DNA of 64,000 nucleotides from CAVVZJ01 sp963752755 (GTDB lineage Bacteria; Planctomycetota; Planctomycetia; Isosphaerales; Isosphaeraceae), in assembly GCA_963752755.1 (NCBI GenBank), contig CAVVZJ010000003.1, forward strand, positions 930,001 to 994,000, given 5' to 3'. Position numbers and translations under genes: made by a program. The notes under the pieces were generated by a model that was given only the letters and a program-made list of their open reading frames with translations, searched no databases and was not told where the DNA came from. Below are positions 17,149-25,705 of the stretch, in pieces; within the stretch, counting starts at the first letter, position 1; each line of letters begins with the position of its first letter.

Positions 17149-19587
17149 TCATCCTTGGCTCGGGGCCGGCTCGCCGCCCTCGGGGGCCGGGGCGGGAGGC
17201 TGGATCGGGGCGAAGTTGCGGAGGCGATGACCGACGGCCTCGGGTTCGGGTCGCAGGGCGCCGAGCACGGCGGAGAGGACGGAGTGGATCGAGGGGTCGG
17301 ACTCGGAACTAGCCACATCGAGCAGCCGGCGCTCCTGGTCGTTGGCGAGCAACGGGCCGAAGCGCTGGATGCTCCGGACGAGCTGGCCGCCCGCGACGAG
17401 TCGCAGCTGCGTGGGCCTCGACGGGTCGAGCAGCACGTCGGCCAGGCTGCGCTGGGCGTCGGTGCCGGGGACCTCGCCGAGGGCCGTCGAGGCGGCGGGG
17501 GCGACGCCCGGGTCATTCAAGGCAGCGGCGAGGGCAGGCTCGGCGGCGGGCAGGTCGGCGGCGAACGGGCTGCCGGGCTTGGCGGCGACCTGGGCGAGCA
17601 AGGCCGCGGCGGCGCGAGCATACCCCTGGCGCTCCTGGGGTGAGAACGCCCGGTGGTTCATCCGGTTCAGCTCGCGGTCGAGCATCGTGCGGAGCGCCGC
17701 GGCGTCCTCCGTGGCGACCAGGGTCGCCGTTCGTGGGTAATCGTCCAGGGCCACCGCGGCGCGGTTGATGGTGCGGTGGGTCGTCACGATCCGTTCCGCA
17801 ATCTCGGGGGTGAGCGGGCCGAGGCTCCGGGCCGCGCTCATGCCGGCGTTTGGCTGGCTCGGGACGACCAGGAAGATGGGCAGCCCGGCGGTCCGAGCGT
17901 CGGCGCGGAGGTTGGCGATCGTGTCGAGCCAGCCCCATGCACCCTGGAGGGCCGTGGGGTCGAGGACGACGAACTCGACGTCAGCCGAATGGGCGGCAAG
18001 TCGGAAGCCCTCCTTGCCGTCGGCGGCGGTGATCGGGTCGTAGCCGATCGCCTGGAGCGAGGCGACGAGGCTGCCGGCGCGGTTAAGGTTACCGTCGATG
18101 ACGACCGCGCGGGGCATGCCGCCCATCGTGGCAAATCGCGCCAGCACGGGCACGACCCGGCTGGCGCCGGGGAAGGAGTGATGCGGATCGAGATCGACCA
18201 GGGACGCGGCGGCGGCAAGCTGCACGCGGCGATCGGCGGCGGAGAGGGCTTCGAGCAGCGGGTTGGAGAGACCCAGGGCGTTGCGGTCGATCACCCGGGC
18301 CAGCGCGATCGAGGCCACGGCGGCCAGGTCGGGGTGGTCGTCGGCGATCGCGTTGCGGACGACCTCGCCGAGCACGGCTGGGCCGGCGGCGAGCGACACG
18401 GCGAAGGCGCCGGTCGGGTCCTGCGCGGCGACGTTCGGGGCGCCGTACTGCTTCGCAGCCGATTCGAGCGCCAGGCTGACCGTCGCGACCTGAGCCGACA
18501 CGTTCGAGGGGTTGAGGGCCAGGGCCTCGCGGGCACGACGCAGACCCAGTTGCGCCTCGGCGTCGGCACGGCTGAGGGTCACGGGCGCGGGGGCGTCGCC
18601 TTGCCAGGTCCAGAGCTCGACGGCGTCGGCCGGGAAGGCGACCTGATGGCGCTGGTAGGCCCACGCCTGATCGGCGAGGAGGCGGATCGGCGTCCTCGGC
18701 TGGGCCTCGAACGGCCGGCCGGTGATCCGGGCGATGGCCTGTCGGGCGGCGACCTGCAAGGCGGCGGAGCCGTCCTGGCGAGCGGCGGGGAAGGTGAGGG
18801 CGGGAACGGCCCGCGCGTCGCCGATCTGGCCGAGCACCTCGGCGGCGTCGGCGGCCAGCTCACCGTTCGGAGCGTCGAGCGCGGCCACCAGCGCCGGCAG
18901 GGCCGAGACATCGAGCTTGCCCATATTGCGGACGATCAGGGCGCGGTCGGCGTCGGAGAGGCTCGGTTCGGAGAGCGTGCGGACCAGCGGTGGGATGGCG
19001 TAAGGACCGGCCTGGCGGAGCCGATCGACGCCATAATCCTGCTCGGCGGCCGACTTCGTCAGGGCGGCAATCGCGCGATTGAGGCGCTCGGGGTCGGTCG
19101 CGTGTCGGACCGCGGCGGCGCCGACCATCTTCAGGACCGGCTCGGCGAGGGCGGCGGTGGCCGGGTCGTCGTGGAGTCGGAGGATCGAGCCGAGGCCGTA
19201 GTCGTCACGGATTCTCAGCAGGGTGGCGTCGTCGGGGTTGCTCTTGAGGAAGGCGTTGAGGTACGGCACCGCCAGCCGGGCCTGTCCGGAGCGGACGAGG
19301 TAATCGACGGCGTTCCAGAGTTCCAGGGGCGTCTTCGGCGCGACGGCGAAGCTCTCCGGTCCCGGCGGCCGGACCTGCGCCTGGACCTTCACGTTGAAGA
19401 CGCAGCCAGCCACGACCCCGGCCGCCACGACCAGGCCGAGGGCAGCCGAAAACGGAGACCGAGTCGGGTAATCGTGGTCGGGAAGGGGTCGATTGCATGG
19501 GTCGTCGTCCGCGGGTTCGGGGGAACGGGTCACGGGCAGGCCAAAGGTCGATGGGGCGATGGTCGTCCAACGACTATTCTGCCCCAT
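17149..19587 (-). CDS. Membrane-anchored HEAT-repeat protein with embedded receiver-like domain
   Basis: 812 residues. A 45-residue basic/Pro leader is followed by one membrane segment (AALGLVVAAGVVAGCVF). HEAT repeats follow on both sides (for example LPALVAALDAPNGELAADAAEVLGQIGD and DDHPDLAAVASIALARVI, split here by eye). Residues about 490-600 look like a CheY fold: strand AVVIDGN, helix SLVASLQAIG, strand ITAADGKEG, FVVLDPTALQG at the phospho-Asp position, and strand GLPIFLVVP. The acidic pair is reduced to one Asp, so phosphorylation is doubtful. The ATG at 19587 directly abuts the lysA stop, indicating coupled translation with a biosynthetic gene. Probable protein-interaction scaffold at the inner membrane. 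Confidence 0.75.
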   Translation of the reverse strand: MGQNSRWTTIAPSTFGLPVTRSPEPADDDPCNRPLPDHDYPTRSPFSAALGLVVAAGVVAGCVFNVKVQAQVRPPGPESFAVAPKTPLELWNAVDYLVRSGQARLAVPYLNAFLKSNPDDATLLRIRDDYGLGSILRLHDDPATAALAEPVLKMVGAAAVRHATDPERLNRAIAALTKSAAEQDYGVDRLRQAGPYAIPPLVRTLSEPSLSDADRALIVRNMGKLDVSALPALVAALDAPNGELAADAAEVLGQIGDARAVPALTFPAARQDGSAALQVAARQAIARITGRPFEAQPRTPIRLLADQAWAYQRHQVAFPADAVELWTWQGDAPAPVTLSRADAEAQLGLRRAREALALNPSNVSAQVATVSLALESAAKQYGAPNVAAQDPTGAFAVSLAAGPAVLGEVVRNAIADDHPDLAAVASIALARVIDRNALGLSNPLLEALSAADRRVQLAAAASLVDLDPHHSFPGASRVVPVLARFATMGGMPRAVVIDGNLNRAGSLVASLQAIGYDPITAADGKEGFRLAAHSADVEFVVLDPTALQGAWGWLDTIANLRADARTAGLPIFLVVPSQPNAGMSAARSLGPLTPEIAERIVTTHRTINRAAVALDDYPRTATLVATEDAAALRTMLDRELNRMNHRAFSPQERQGYARAAAALLAQVAAKPGSPFAADLPAAEPALAAALNDPGVAPAASTALGEVPGTDAQRSLADVLLDPSRPTQLRLVAGGQLVRSIQRFGPLLANDQERRLLDVASSESDPSIHSVLSAVLGALRPEPEAVGHRLRNFAPIQPPAPAPEGGEPAPSQG

Positions 19588-20880
19588 TCACGCCTCCAGC
19601 GCCACCCGCTCCGGCCCGAGCAGGTCGTCGTAAGTCTCTCGACGCCGGACAACCCGGGCGTCCGGGCCACCGACGAGGATCTCGGCGGCGCGGGGGCGGG
19701 TGTTGTAGTTGGAGGCCATGACCATGCCGTAGGCGCCGGCCGAGAAGACGGCCAAGAGGGCGCCGCGGTCGAGGGGGGGCAAGGAACGGTCCTTGGCCAG
19801 GAAGTCGCCGCTCTCGCAGACTGGGCCGACGACGTCCCAGGGCTCGGCGCCGGGGATCGGGGCCTCGTAGTCGGTCGGCGGCGCGGGGAAGCCGGCGGGC
19901 ACGGCGACCGGCCAGATCCGGTGGAAGCTCTCATAAAGGGCCGGCCGGATCAGGTCGTTCATCGCGGCGTCCTGGATGAGGAACCGCTTGTCGCCCGACT
20001 GCTTGGTATATAACACACGACTGACCAGGATGCCCGCGTTACCGGCGATCACCCGCCCCGGCTCCATCGCCAACCGGCAGCCGGTCTTCTTGACGACCGG
20101 CACGATCACCTCGGCGAACGCCTCGACCGGCTTCGCCTCGGGGCCTCGGTAGGCGATGCCGTAGCCGCCGCCCATGTTGAACCAGGCGATCGGGTGGCCC
20201 ATGGCGCGGAGCTTCTCGATGATCTCGGCCCCCTTCGCCACGGCGCCGGCGTAGGGCTCGACGGATGTGATCTGCGACCCGATGTGCATGTGCATGCCGA
20301 TCATCGAGACGCTCTGGAGCCCGGCCACCCGCTCGGCGAGTCGCAAGGAGCGGTCGATGTCCATGCCGAACTTCGACTCCTTCTTGCCCGTGCTGATGTA
20401 GCGGTGGGTCTTCGGATCGACGTCGGGATTGACGCGCAACGCAATCGGGGCGACCTTGCCGATCGCATCAGCCACGCGGGCGATCGCGTCCAGCTCGGCC
20501 TCGCTCTCGACGTTGAACATCAGGACGCCCGCCTCGATCCCGGCGCGGATCTCCTCATCCGTCTTGCCGACGCCCGCGAAGACGGTCTGACCCGGGTCAC
20601 CCCCGGCGACCTGGACGCGGTGCAGCTCGCCGCCGCTGACGACGTCGAAGCCGCTGCCGTGTTCGGCCATGAGCTTGAGGATGCCCAGGTTCGAGTTCGC
20701 CTTGACCGAGTAGCAGACCAGCGGATCGACCTCGGCGAACGCCTTCTGGAGCGCCTGGAGCTGACCCAGGATCGCCGCCCGGCTATAGACGTAGAGCGGC
20801 GTGCCGTATTGCTCGGCAAGCCGGGCCACGGGGATCTCCTCGCAGTAGAGCTGACCGTCTTGGTAGTGGAAGGGTTCCAT
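19588..20880 (-). CDS. lysA: Diaminopimelate decarboxylase
   Basis: 430 residues, normal length. It converts meso-diaminopimelate to L-lysine and CO2, the last step of lysine synthesis, in the cytoplasm with PLP. K60 in YSVKANSN is the Schiff-base Lys; FDVVSGGEL, GMHMHIGSQI, NMGGGYG (phosphate-binding), EPGRVIAGNAG and PVCESGDFLA (substrate Cys loop) are all present in order, and SAGAYGMVMASNYN marks the C-terminal active-site Tyr. ATG at 20880. The HEAT gene follows with no gap. The 400 bases upstream carry a repeated GGGTTCGTT motif. Confidence 0.96.
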   Translation of the reverse strand: MEPFHYQDGQLYCEEIPVARLAEQYGTPLYVYSRAAILGQLQALQKAFAEVDPLVCYSVKANSNLGILKLMAEHGSGFDVVSGGELHRVQVAGGDPGQTVFAGVGKTDEEIRAGIEAGVLMFNVESEAELDAIARVADAIGKVAPIALRVNPDVDPKTHRYISTGKKESKFGMDIDRSLRLAERVAGLQSVSMIGMHMHIGSQITSVEPYAGAVAKGAEIIEKLRAMGHPIAWFNMGGGYGIAYRGPEAKPVEAFAEVIVPVVKKTGCRLAMEPGRVIAGNAGILVSRVLYTKQSGDKRFLIQDAAMNDLIRPALYESFHRIWPVAVPAGFPAPPTDYEAPIPGAEPWDVVGPVCESGDFLAKDRSLPPLDRGALLAVFSAGAYGMVMASNYNTRPRAAEILVGGPDARVVRRRETYDDLLGPERVALEA

Positions 20881-20895
20881 GGGCTCTCGGGGCTC

Positions 20896-21097
20896 GGGTT
20901 CGTTTTGCGCCGGGGCTCAATCAGACAAAAGTGAGCCGGGGCGATCGGAAGTGGGACGTTGGGTTCGTTCAGAAATCGGCAAGGTCAACGCGATCGTCGC
21001 AGGATCGCAAAATCGGCGACGTTGGGTTCGTTCAGAAATCGGCAAGGTCTTCGCAGTCACCCTGTTTGACGCGGAGGGAGGCGCCGGGTTCGTTTTG
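20896..21097. repeat. Array of four GGGTTCGTT motifs upstream of lysA
   Basis: Cores start at 20896, 20961, 21024 and 21086, spaced 65, 63 and 62 bases, close to six helical turns each. Two copies continue as TTTG and two as CAG. The motif is also found seven times upstream of carB. The whole 20881-21285 interval is otherwise non-coding; its last 150 bases are A/T-richer and show no feature I can name. Confidence 0.6.
20955..21049. repeat. 32-bp direct repeat pair
   Basis: GACGTTGGGTTCGTTCAGAA and the following 12 bases (ending GGCAAGGTC) occur identically at 20955-20986 and 21018-21049, 63 bases apart. The pair includes two of the GGGTTCGTT cores and probably arose by a local duplication. 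Confidence 0.7.
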
Positions 21098-21285
21098 TGA
21101 GGCCGGTTGAGGAGAGGAATCCGCAAATGACTCCGATGAACGCAGGTTTTTTCTAACCGGATTATTCTTCCCATCTTCATCTGTGGCAATCTGCGTCATC
21201 TGTGGCTCAATCTCTTCGCCCTGTGCTTATCTTCCAGAATTCGTCGAAGAATTATCGCACGATCTCGGGATTATTCCGGGCTCGC

Positions 21286-21903
21286 TCAGGGCAGGATGTC
21301 CTTCACGACGAAGCGGGCGACCTCGCGGCCGTCGAGGACGAGTGGGACCTCATCGTCGGGGCCGAGGGTCTGCGACCGGGCGTAGCGGGCGGAGTCGCCG
21401 TCGCCGGTTGGTTCGGTGTGGATTTCGAGGCGGCGGCGGTTCAGGTCCACGATCCAGTAAGCCGGCACGTCCGAGGCGGCGTAGGTGCTCCATTTCTGGT
21501 CGCGGTCGATCCGGTAGCTGGTGTCGGAGACCTCGACGACGATCAGCGCGTCGGCGGGGGTCCGACGTCGGCCGGCGTAGTCGCGGAGCTCGCCCCGCAA
21601 GACCTGGGCGTCGGGTTCGGGCTCGCTGTCGCGCTCCTCGATGGTGACGGGGTTGCCCATCGAGACGAAGAAGCCCGGCGGCAGGAGCCGGAAGAAGAGG
21701 TACTGGAGCAGGTCCGTCGCCAGGACGTGGGGCGGGTTCTTGGACATCTTGTCGAGGATCACTCCCTCCAGCAGCTCAACCCGCGGGTCATCACCGAGGG
21801 CGCCCGCGTCGAGCATCCGGTGATACTCGTCAACGGTGATCCGGTGCCGGTGTTCCAGCAGGGAGCCGGTCCCGGGCGTCTCGGTCTGGGTGTCGGTGGC
21901 CAT
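21286..21903 (-). CDS. Uma2 family endonuclease-fold protein (DUF820)
   Basis: 205 residues. The PD-(D/E)XK-type core of the Uma2 family is visible: VELLEGVI, EPEPDAQV (Asp), ALIVVEVSDTS (Glu), DRDQKWSTYA (Lys) and AYWIVDLNRRRLEI. Family members are presumed nucleases with unknown targets and are numerous in Planctomycetota and cyanobacteria. The active-site residues are all kept. Its start lies 74 bases inside the end of the nuclease-like gene upstream. A second, frame-damaged Uma2 gene lies at 23397. Confidence 0.88.
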   Translation of the reverse strand: MATDTQTETPGTGSLLEHRHRITVDEYHRMLDAGALGDDPRVELLEGVILDKMSKNPPHVLATDLLQYLFFRLLPPGFFVSMGNPVTIEERDSEPEPDAQVLRGELRDYAGRRRTPADALIVVEVSDTSYRIDRDQKWSTYAASDVPAYWIVDLNRRRLEIHTEPTGDGDSARYARSQTLGPDDEVPLVLDGREVARFVVKDILP

Positions 21904-22780
21904 CGTTCGTCTCCTCGGTCCCGGCCGGCGGGGCGGGGGGCGTGGGGGTCTTCGGGGCGTTCTCGCGCGAGGCGGGCGGGCCGACGCGGCTGAGGCCGGC
22001 GGTGCGGCCGGGGAAGGCGGCGCGTTCGCGGGGGCGGTTGAACTTGAGGCACTGGCCGTAGAAGCTGTCGATGTGCTGGCCGGCGGTCGGGTCGTGGAAG
22101 GCGATCGATTCGACGACGTCCTCCCAGCTCAGACTCTGCACGTCGATCCGCTCCAGCGTGGGCAGGAACCAGTCCTTGAACCAGCCGTCGCGCTCGCCGG
22201 CATACGCCTCGACGCGGAGCCGGACCTTGCGACGGAGGGCGTCGGCCGTCGTCTCCCAGGCGAAGACGCCGTCATCAATCCGGGCCTGGGGGGCGACGAC
22301 GTAGAAAGCCAGCACGTCGAGTTCGGCCGGGTCGCGGTCGGCGCGTCGGAGGACCTCGGCAATGCAGGCGACGCTCCGCGCGGCCTGGTCGAAGTAGGGG
22401 GCGTTCTTGACGCCGTTGGAGAGCCGGTTGCCCAGCTTGGCCTCCAGCACGACGAACTGCTTCGCATCGGGCCGAAGGTTCAGGCCAGCCTTCTGCTGGT
22501 CGCCGATGGCGAAGTGGCCGATGACGCCGTCGGCGTGCGTGCGACTCTCGGCCAGGCGATCGCCCCGGTAACGCGGCAGGAAGGCCGACGGCAGCCACGC
22601 CTCCGAGAACCAACCCGCCCCCGCCAAGGGCGAAAACGGGTAGCGATCGCCGCCATGCCGGGCGAACCAGTCGAGCACGACGCGCAACAGCCACGTCTCG
22701 TTGAACAGGACGGTCGGCGGGAACGGGGGCTGTCCCGCCTCGCACGCCCGGAGCATCGCCAGGATGCGTTCCGTGATCAT
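21830..22780 (-). CDS. Unknown protein with a possible PD-(D/E)XK nuclease core
   Basis: 316 residues from the ATG at 22780. No family was recognised. The middle contains ADGVIGHFAIG followed about 22 residues later by KQFVVLEAKLGNRLSNG, a D...ExK arrangement typical of restriction-type nucleases, then a helical part with many Trp. The last 60 residues are Pro- and Arg-rich and disordered-looking; they overlap the Uma2 start by 74 bases, so the natural stop may be earlier if a base is wrong here. Same strand and spacing as the cysteine hydrolase upstream, suggesting one islet transcript. A DNA-cleaving role is inference. Confidence 0.6.
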   Translation of the reverse strand: MITERILAMLRACEAGQPPFPPTVLFNETWLLRVVLDWFARHGGDRYPFSPLAGAGWFSEAWLPSAFLPRYRGDRLAESRTHADGVIGHFAIGDQQKAGLNLRPDAKQFVVLEAKLGNRLSNGVKNAPYFDQAARSVACIAEVLRRADRDPAELDVLAFYVVAPQARIDDGVFAWETTADALRRKVRLRVEAYAGERDGWFKDWFLPTLERIDVQSLSWEDVVESIAFHDPTAGQHIDSFYGQCLKFNRPRERAAFPGRTAGLSRVGPPASRENAPKTPTPPAPPAGTEETNDGHRHPDRDARDRLPAGTPAPDHR

Positions 22781-22827
22781 CGCTCCGTCCCTCCCTCGCG
22801 GGCCTTTCCCTGACGCCCTGCCTCGCC

Positions 22828-23379
22828 TCACTTCGACAGCCGTTCGAGCCAATGTTCCGTATCGACGACCTCGCTGATCATCATCTGCTGGGCGCAGAGG
22901 ATCGACCGTTGCAGCTCCTCCGCCGTGACGGCGCCGGCCTCGTTCCGGACGGGCAAGGTGCCGGTGGCGTCGCTCAAAAACTCGACGCGGAGGCCGCGGT
23001 GCATGGCCTGTCGGGCGGTGGTGTCGCAGCACATGTGGGTCATGTAGCCGGCGATCGTCACGGTGTCGAGGCCGCGGTCGCGGAGCCAGGTTTCGAGGTC
23101 GGTGCCGGTGAAGCTGCCGGGAAGCTCCTTCTCGATGTGGTGGTCGCGCGGACGTGCCGCGACGTCCGGGTGCAGCTCCCAGCCGGGCGACCCCTTGCGG
23201 AAGAACGGCTTCTCCGGCTGCGGGAACCCGTGCTGGATCACCACGACCGGCACCCCCGCCTCGCGGGCTCCGTCCATCGCGCGGAGGATGCGCTCCAGGT
23301 GCCCGACCGGGTGCGTGATCGGCAAGGCGCCGGTGAAGTATTCGTTCTGCACGTCGATGACCAGCAAGGCTCGGCTCAT
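22828..23379 (-). CDS. Cysteine hydrolase (isochorismatase/nicotinamidase family)
   Basis: 183 residues. The catalytic triad is visible: Asp in LLVIDVQNEY, Lys in HIEKELPGSF and Cys in THMCCDTTARQA, the last with the usual cis-peptide environment. Family members hydrolyse amides or vinyl ethers (nicotinamide, isochorismate, carbamoyl sarcosine); the substrate cannot be told here. The ATG at 23379 was preferred to the one at 23400 because the conserved strand starts at its residue 3 and GGGGTGG lies just upstream. It sits inside the accessory islet between a nuclease-like gene and a damaged Uma2 gene. Confidence 0.88.
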   Translation of the reverse strand: MSRALLVIDVQNEYFTGALPITHPVGHLERILRAMDGAREAGVPVVVIQHGFPQPEKPFFRKGSPGWELHPDVAARPRDHHIEKELPGSFTGTDLETWLRDRGLDTVTIAGYMTHMCCDTTARQAMHRGLRVEFLSDATGTLPVRNEAGAVTAEELQRSILCAQQMMISEVVDTEHWLERLSK

Positions 23380-23396
23380 GGGTCCACCCCTGGAAT

Positions 23397-23995
23397 TCAC
23401 GGCAAGACTTCGTTCACGCGGAACCGTCCGACCTCGATCCCATCGACGATGACCGGGACCTCGTCATCAGGTCCATGGACCGCCACGTCTTCATAACGCG
23501 CTGACTTGCCCCGACCCGCCGGCCTCGTGAAGACCTCCAGCCGCCGGGCGTTCAGGTCGAGGATGCCATAGAACGGGACCTTCGAGGCAGCGTAGCGGCG
23601 CCACTTCCAGTGGCGGTCCTTGTCGTAGGTCGTGTCGGCGACCTCGATGATGAGGGCGAAGCGGTTGAGGTTGGGCGTGGTCCGGGTGTAGTCGCGACGA
23701 ACTCCGCGGACGATAGCGACGTCCGGCACGGGCCTCCAGTAACGAGCAGTCCGGGCGGACAGTCGCCTCCCGAAAGTGGTATCCCTCGGGCACGAGAGGC
23801 CAGAGCAGGTCCCCGAATGTGCCGACCGCGAAGGTATGCGGCTCATCCTTGGTCATGCTCGACGAATACCCCCGCGATCAATTCCAGATTCGTCCCCTCG
23901 GAAAAGACTCCAGCGTCGATCATCCCTTCGAACTGGCGGACGGTGAGCCGGTAGGGCGTCAGCCGCGGGCCGGTGGAGCGTGCTTGCGTCGCCAT
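23397..23995 (-). CDS. Second Uma2 family protein (two apparent frameshifts)
   Basis: About 199 residues after reconciliation. The N-terminus (MATQARSTGPRLTPYRLTV, then NLELIAGVFVEH) is in one frame, the central HTFAVGTFGDLLWPLVPEGY in a second and the C-terminal FALIIEVADTTYDKDRHWKW plus FYGILDLNARRLEVF in a third. The order and residues match the intact Uma2 at 21286, and the catalytic Asp, Glu and Lys are retained. Frame changes lie near 23860 and 23740. Either a recent pseudogene or sequence error; conserved residues on both sides favour error. Confidence 0.7.
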
Positions 23996-24012
23996 CGCGG
24001 AAGGCCTCCGAC

Positions 24013-24465
24013 TCAGCCAGAGCCCCGATCCAGGACCTGTTCGTTTTCTTCGGAACCGTACGAATCCAGAAATGCCCTCGGGCTGACGATCGGGATGCCT
24101 CGGAACGGGTTCAGGACGAGGAGATCGGCATCGCCCGTGACGAGGAACGTGGCGGAACCGCCGCAAACCAACTCCAGAAACATGTCATCCTTCGGATCTC
24201 GGCAGACCGCGATCGATCCCATCACTTCGACCAACTCGGCCTCACGGAGCAGAGCGGACAGCAAATCGAGTCGGGTCTCTCGCGAGGCATAGCGATCGAA
24301 CCGCTCGCGCTGCAACACATCGTGGAGTTCCTCGATCACCGCGGCCGAGACCAGGAGTTTGCCCCGTTCGACCGCCCGATCGAACGCCTGCCGCGAGACC
24401 GACCGCGGGAGCAGGGCCGCGCCGATGATCACGTTGGTATCGAAGACGCATCGCAGCTCATCCAT
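24013..24465 (-). CDS. PIN-domain ribonuclease toxin
   Basis: 150 residues. A PIN domain with acidic Mg2+ site: D9 in FDTNVIIGA, Glu in VIEELHDVL, Asp in CRDPKDDMFLEL and VTGDADLL. This is the PIN-family toxin type (TIGR00305-like) that cleaves RNA. The start overlaps the end of the upstream 80-residue gene by 8 bases, the usual antitoxin-toxin order. The C-terminal tail after about residue 135 is charged and probably flexible. It belongs to the islet between lysA and argH. Confidence 0.9.
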   Translation of the reverse strand: MDELRCVFDTNVIIGAALLPRSVSRQAFDRAVERGKLLVSAAVIEELHDVLQRERFDRYASRETRLDLLSALLREAELVEVMGSIAVCRDPKDDMFLELVCGGSATFLVTGDADLLVLNPFRGIPIVSPRAFLDSYGSEENEQVLDRGSG

Positions 24466-24700
24466 CCGCGTCCTCGTCCTTGAGGATGGAGTCCAGGACC
24501 TCGGGCGTCAGGCCCCGCGACTCGGCCTCGCGCCCCATCTCGTCCATCAGGTTGCGCAAGGGGGGCTTCCCCGGGCCGACCAAGTCTCGGAGTCGGAGGT
24601 TCAACAACAGCTCGATTTTCCTACGCTCGTCCTCGGTTGCCGACGCGTAGGCCTCGGCGGTCTCGGGATCAACGCGGAGTGTGAGGGGTACGGTTGCCAT
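24458..24700 (-). CDS. Antitoxin partner of the PIN toxin
   Basis: 80 residues beginning MATVPLTLRVDPETAEAYAS, followed by a charged helix (EDERRKIELLLNLRLRDL) and an acidic C-terminal end. The N-terminal strand-helix arrangement and size fit a short antitoxin that binds DNA as a dimer and covers the toxin active site with its C-terminus. Evidence is mainly positional: upstream of the PIN gene with an 8-base overlap. Likely autoregulated from the 96-base gap on its 5' side. Confidence 0.8.
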   Translation of the reverse strand: MATVPLTLRVDPETAEAYASATEDERRKIELLLNLRLRDLVGPGKPPLRNLMDEMGREAESRGLTPEVLDSILKDEDADG

Positions 24701-24796
24701 TGGAGTAGGCTCTCTTGGTTGCCCGCCTCGCGCGATTACTCGTCTGGGACCTTATCGGGGCATGCTTCCCTTCCGCCACTATCTCGCAAGAACATT

Positions 24797-25675
24797 TTAG
24801 ATATTCCGAAACCAATCCATTTCCACCGTAACCTTCTCCACCATCTCGACTCGAATGCCGAGGCCCAGTTCTTTGAGCTTATCGGCCAACTGGTCTCCAT
24901 CGAGAAGATCGATGGGAGGGGCGCCGTCCCTGGTCGCTTCTTTGATAGCTTCGCGGGAGAATGTGCCTGTGGTAATGAACAGCCCCTTATCCGCGCGGCC
25001 AACCATTGCTCCACGAAAGTCCCTGATCTCGCTTGAGGATACGACGCCCTGGTACTTTTTGCATTGAAATTTGACGTGGAAGCTCATGAGACCGTGGATT
25101 CGGGCGATACCCTTGCCGTCGATGCCACCGTCTCCGGACCTACCGGTGACTTCGACTTGGATGAAACCCGACTCTCGGAGGAGCCTTTGAATCAATCGTT
25201 CGAAGGCATCGGCACTCACCTCTCTTGTTAGTAGTTGATGAAGCTGCGCTCTCCATTCCTGCGGTTCTGGTTCCTCGCTGTCCTCAGAATCGAGAGTCGA
25301 ACCGGCTCCGTTTGTCTTCCTCTTCGACAGCGAACGGACATACCTGACCACTACAGCCGGATCAACCTTCGGGTAATTCTCCGCCTTCTTTGTGAGCGCC
25401 CAGACTCCCCGGGAAGAATTGTCCACCAAACCATATTTCTTCAAGTATGTTCGAGCCCATGCCAATCGGTATTCGACTTCGGTCTCATTCCCCTCATCAG
25501 GATTGTGGAGCCGTGCCAGCGCCTCTTCAGAGAGGCCCATTGATTCGATGACTTTCTCGTTAATTTCCTGAATGGAGCCCGATCCCCCGAGTATTCGGAG
25601 CGAGTTCAATACAGGGTTGAACAGTTCCTTGTGACTGGGAATATCGTTGGTCTGCCCATTCTGTAGTGACGACAT
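24797..25675 (-). CDS. Mrr-type restriction endonuclease
   Basis: 292 residues. An N-terminal winged-helix region (about 15-110; EINEKVIESMGLSEE, RLAWARTYLKKYGLVDN) is followed by an acidic linker and the Mrr catalytic domain: FERLIQRLLRESGF, GRSGDGGIDGKG (metal-binding Asp), HVKFQCKKYQG (QxK) and KGLFITTGTFSREA. Mrr enzymes cut methylated or otherwise modified DNA and need no partner methylase. Base composition is lower in GC than its neighbours, a sign of transfer. It lies next to the antitoxin/PIN pair in the islet. The orphan methyltransferase at 35.7 kb is probably unrelated. Confidence 0.9.
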   Translation of the reverse strand: MSSLQNGQTNDIPSHKELFNPVLNSLRILGGSGSIQEINEKVIESMGLSEEALARLHNPDEGNETEVEYRLAWARTYLKKYGLVDNSSRGVWALTKKAENYPKVDPAVVVRYVRSLSKRKTNGAGSTLDSEDSEEPEPQEWRAQLHQLLTREVSADAFERLIQRLLRESGFIQVEVTGRSGDGGIDGKGIARIHGLMSFHVKFQCKKYQGVVSSSEIRDFRGAMVGRADKGLFITTGTFSREAIKEATRDGAPPIDLLDGDQLADKLKELGLGIRVEMVEKVTVEMDWFRNI

Positions 25676-25705
25676 GGCTATTCCCCAGCATCGACTGAGG
25701 ACCGA

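Noticed and set aside
20955..21049. Two spaced 32-bp repeats, CRISPR-like in size
   Set aside because: Only two units, no further repeats or cas genes, and the repeats belong to the GGGTTCGTT array.
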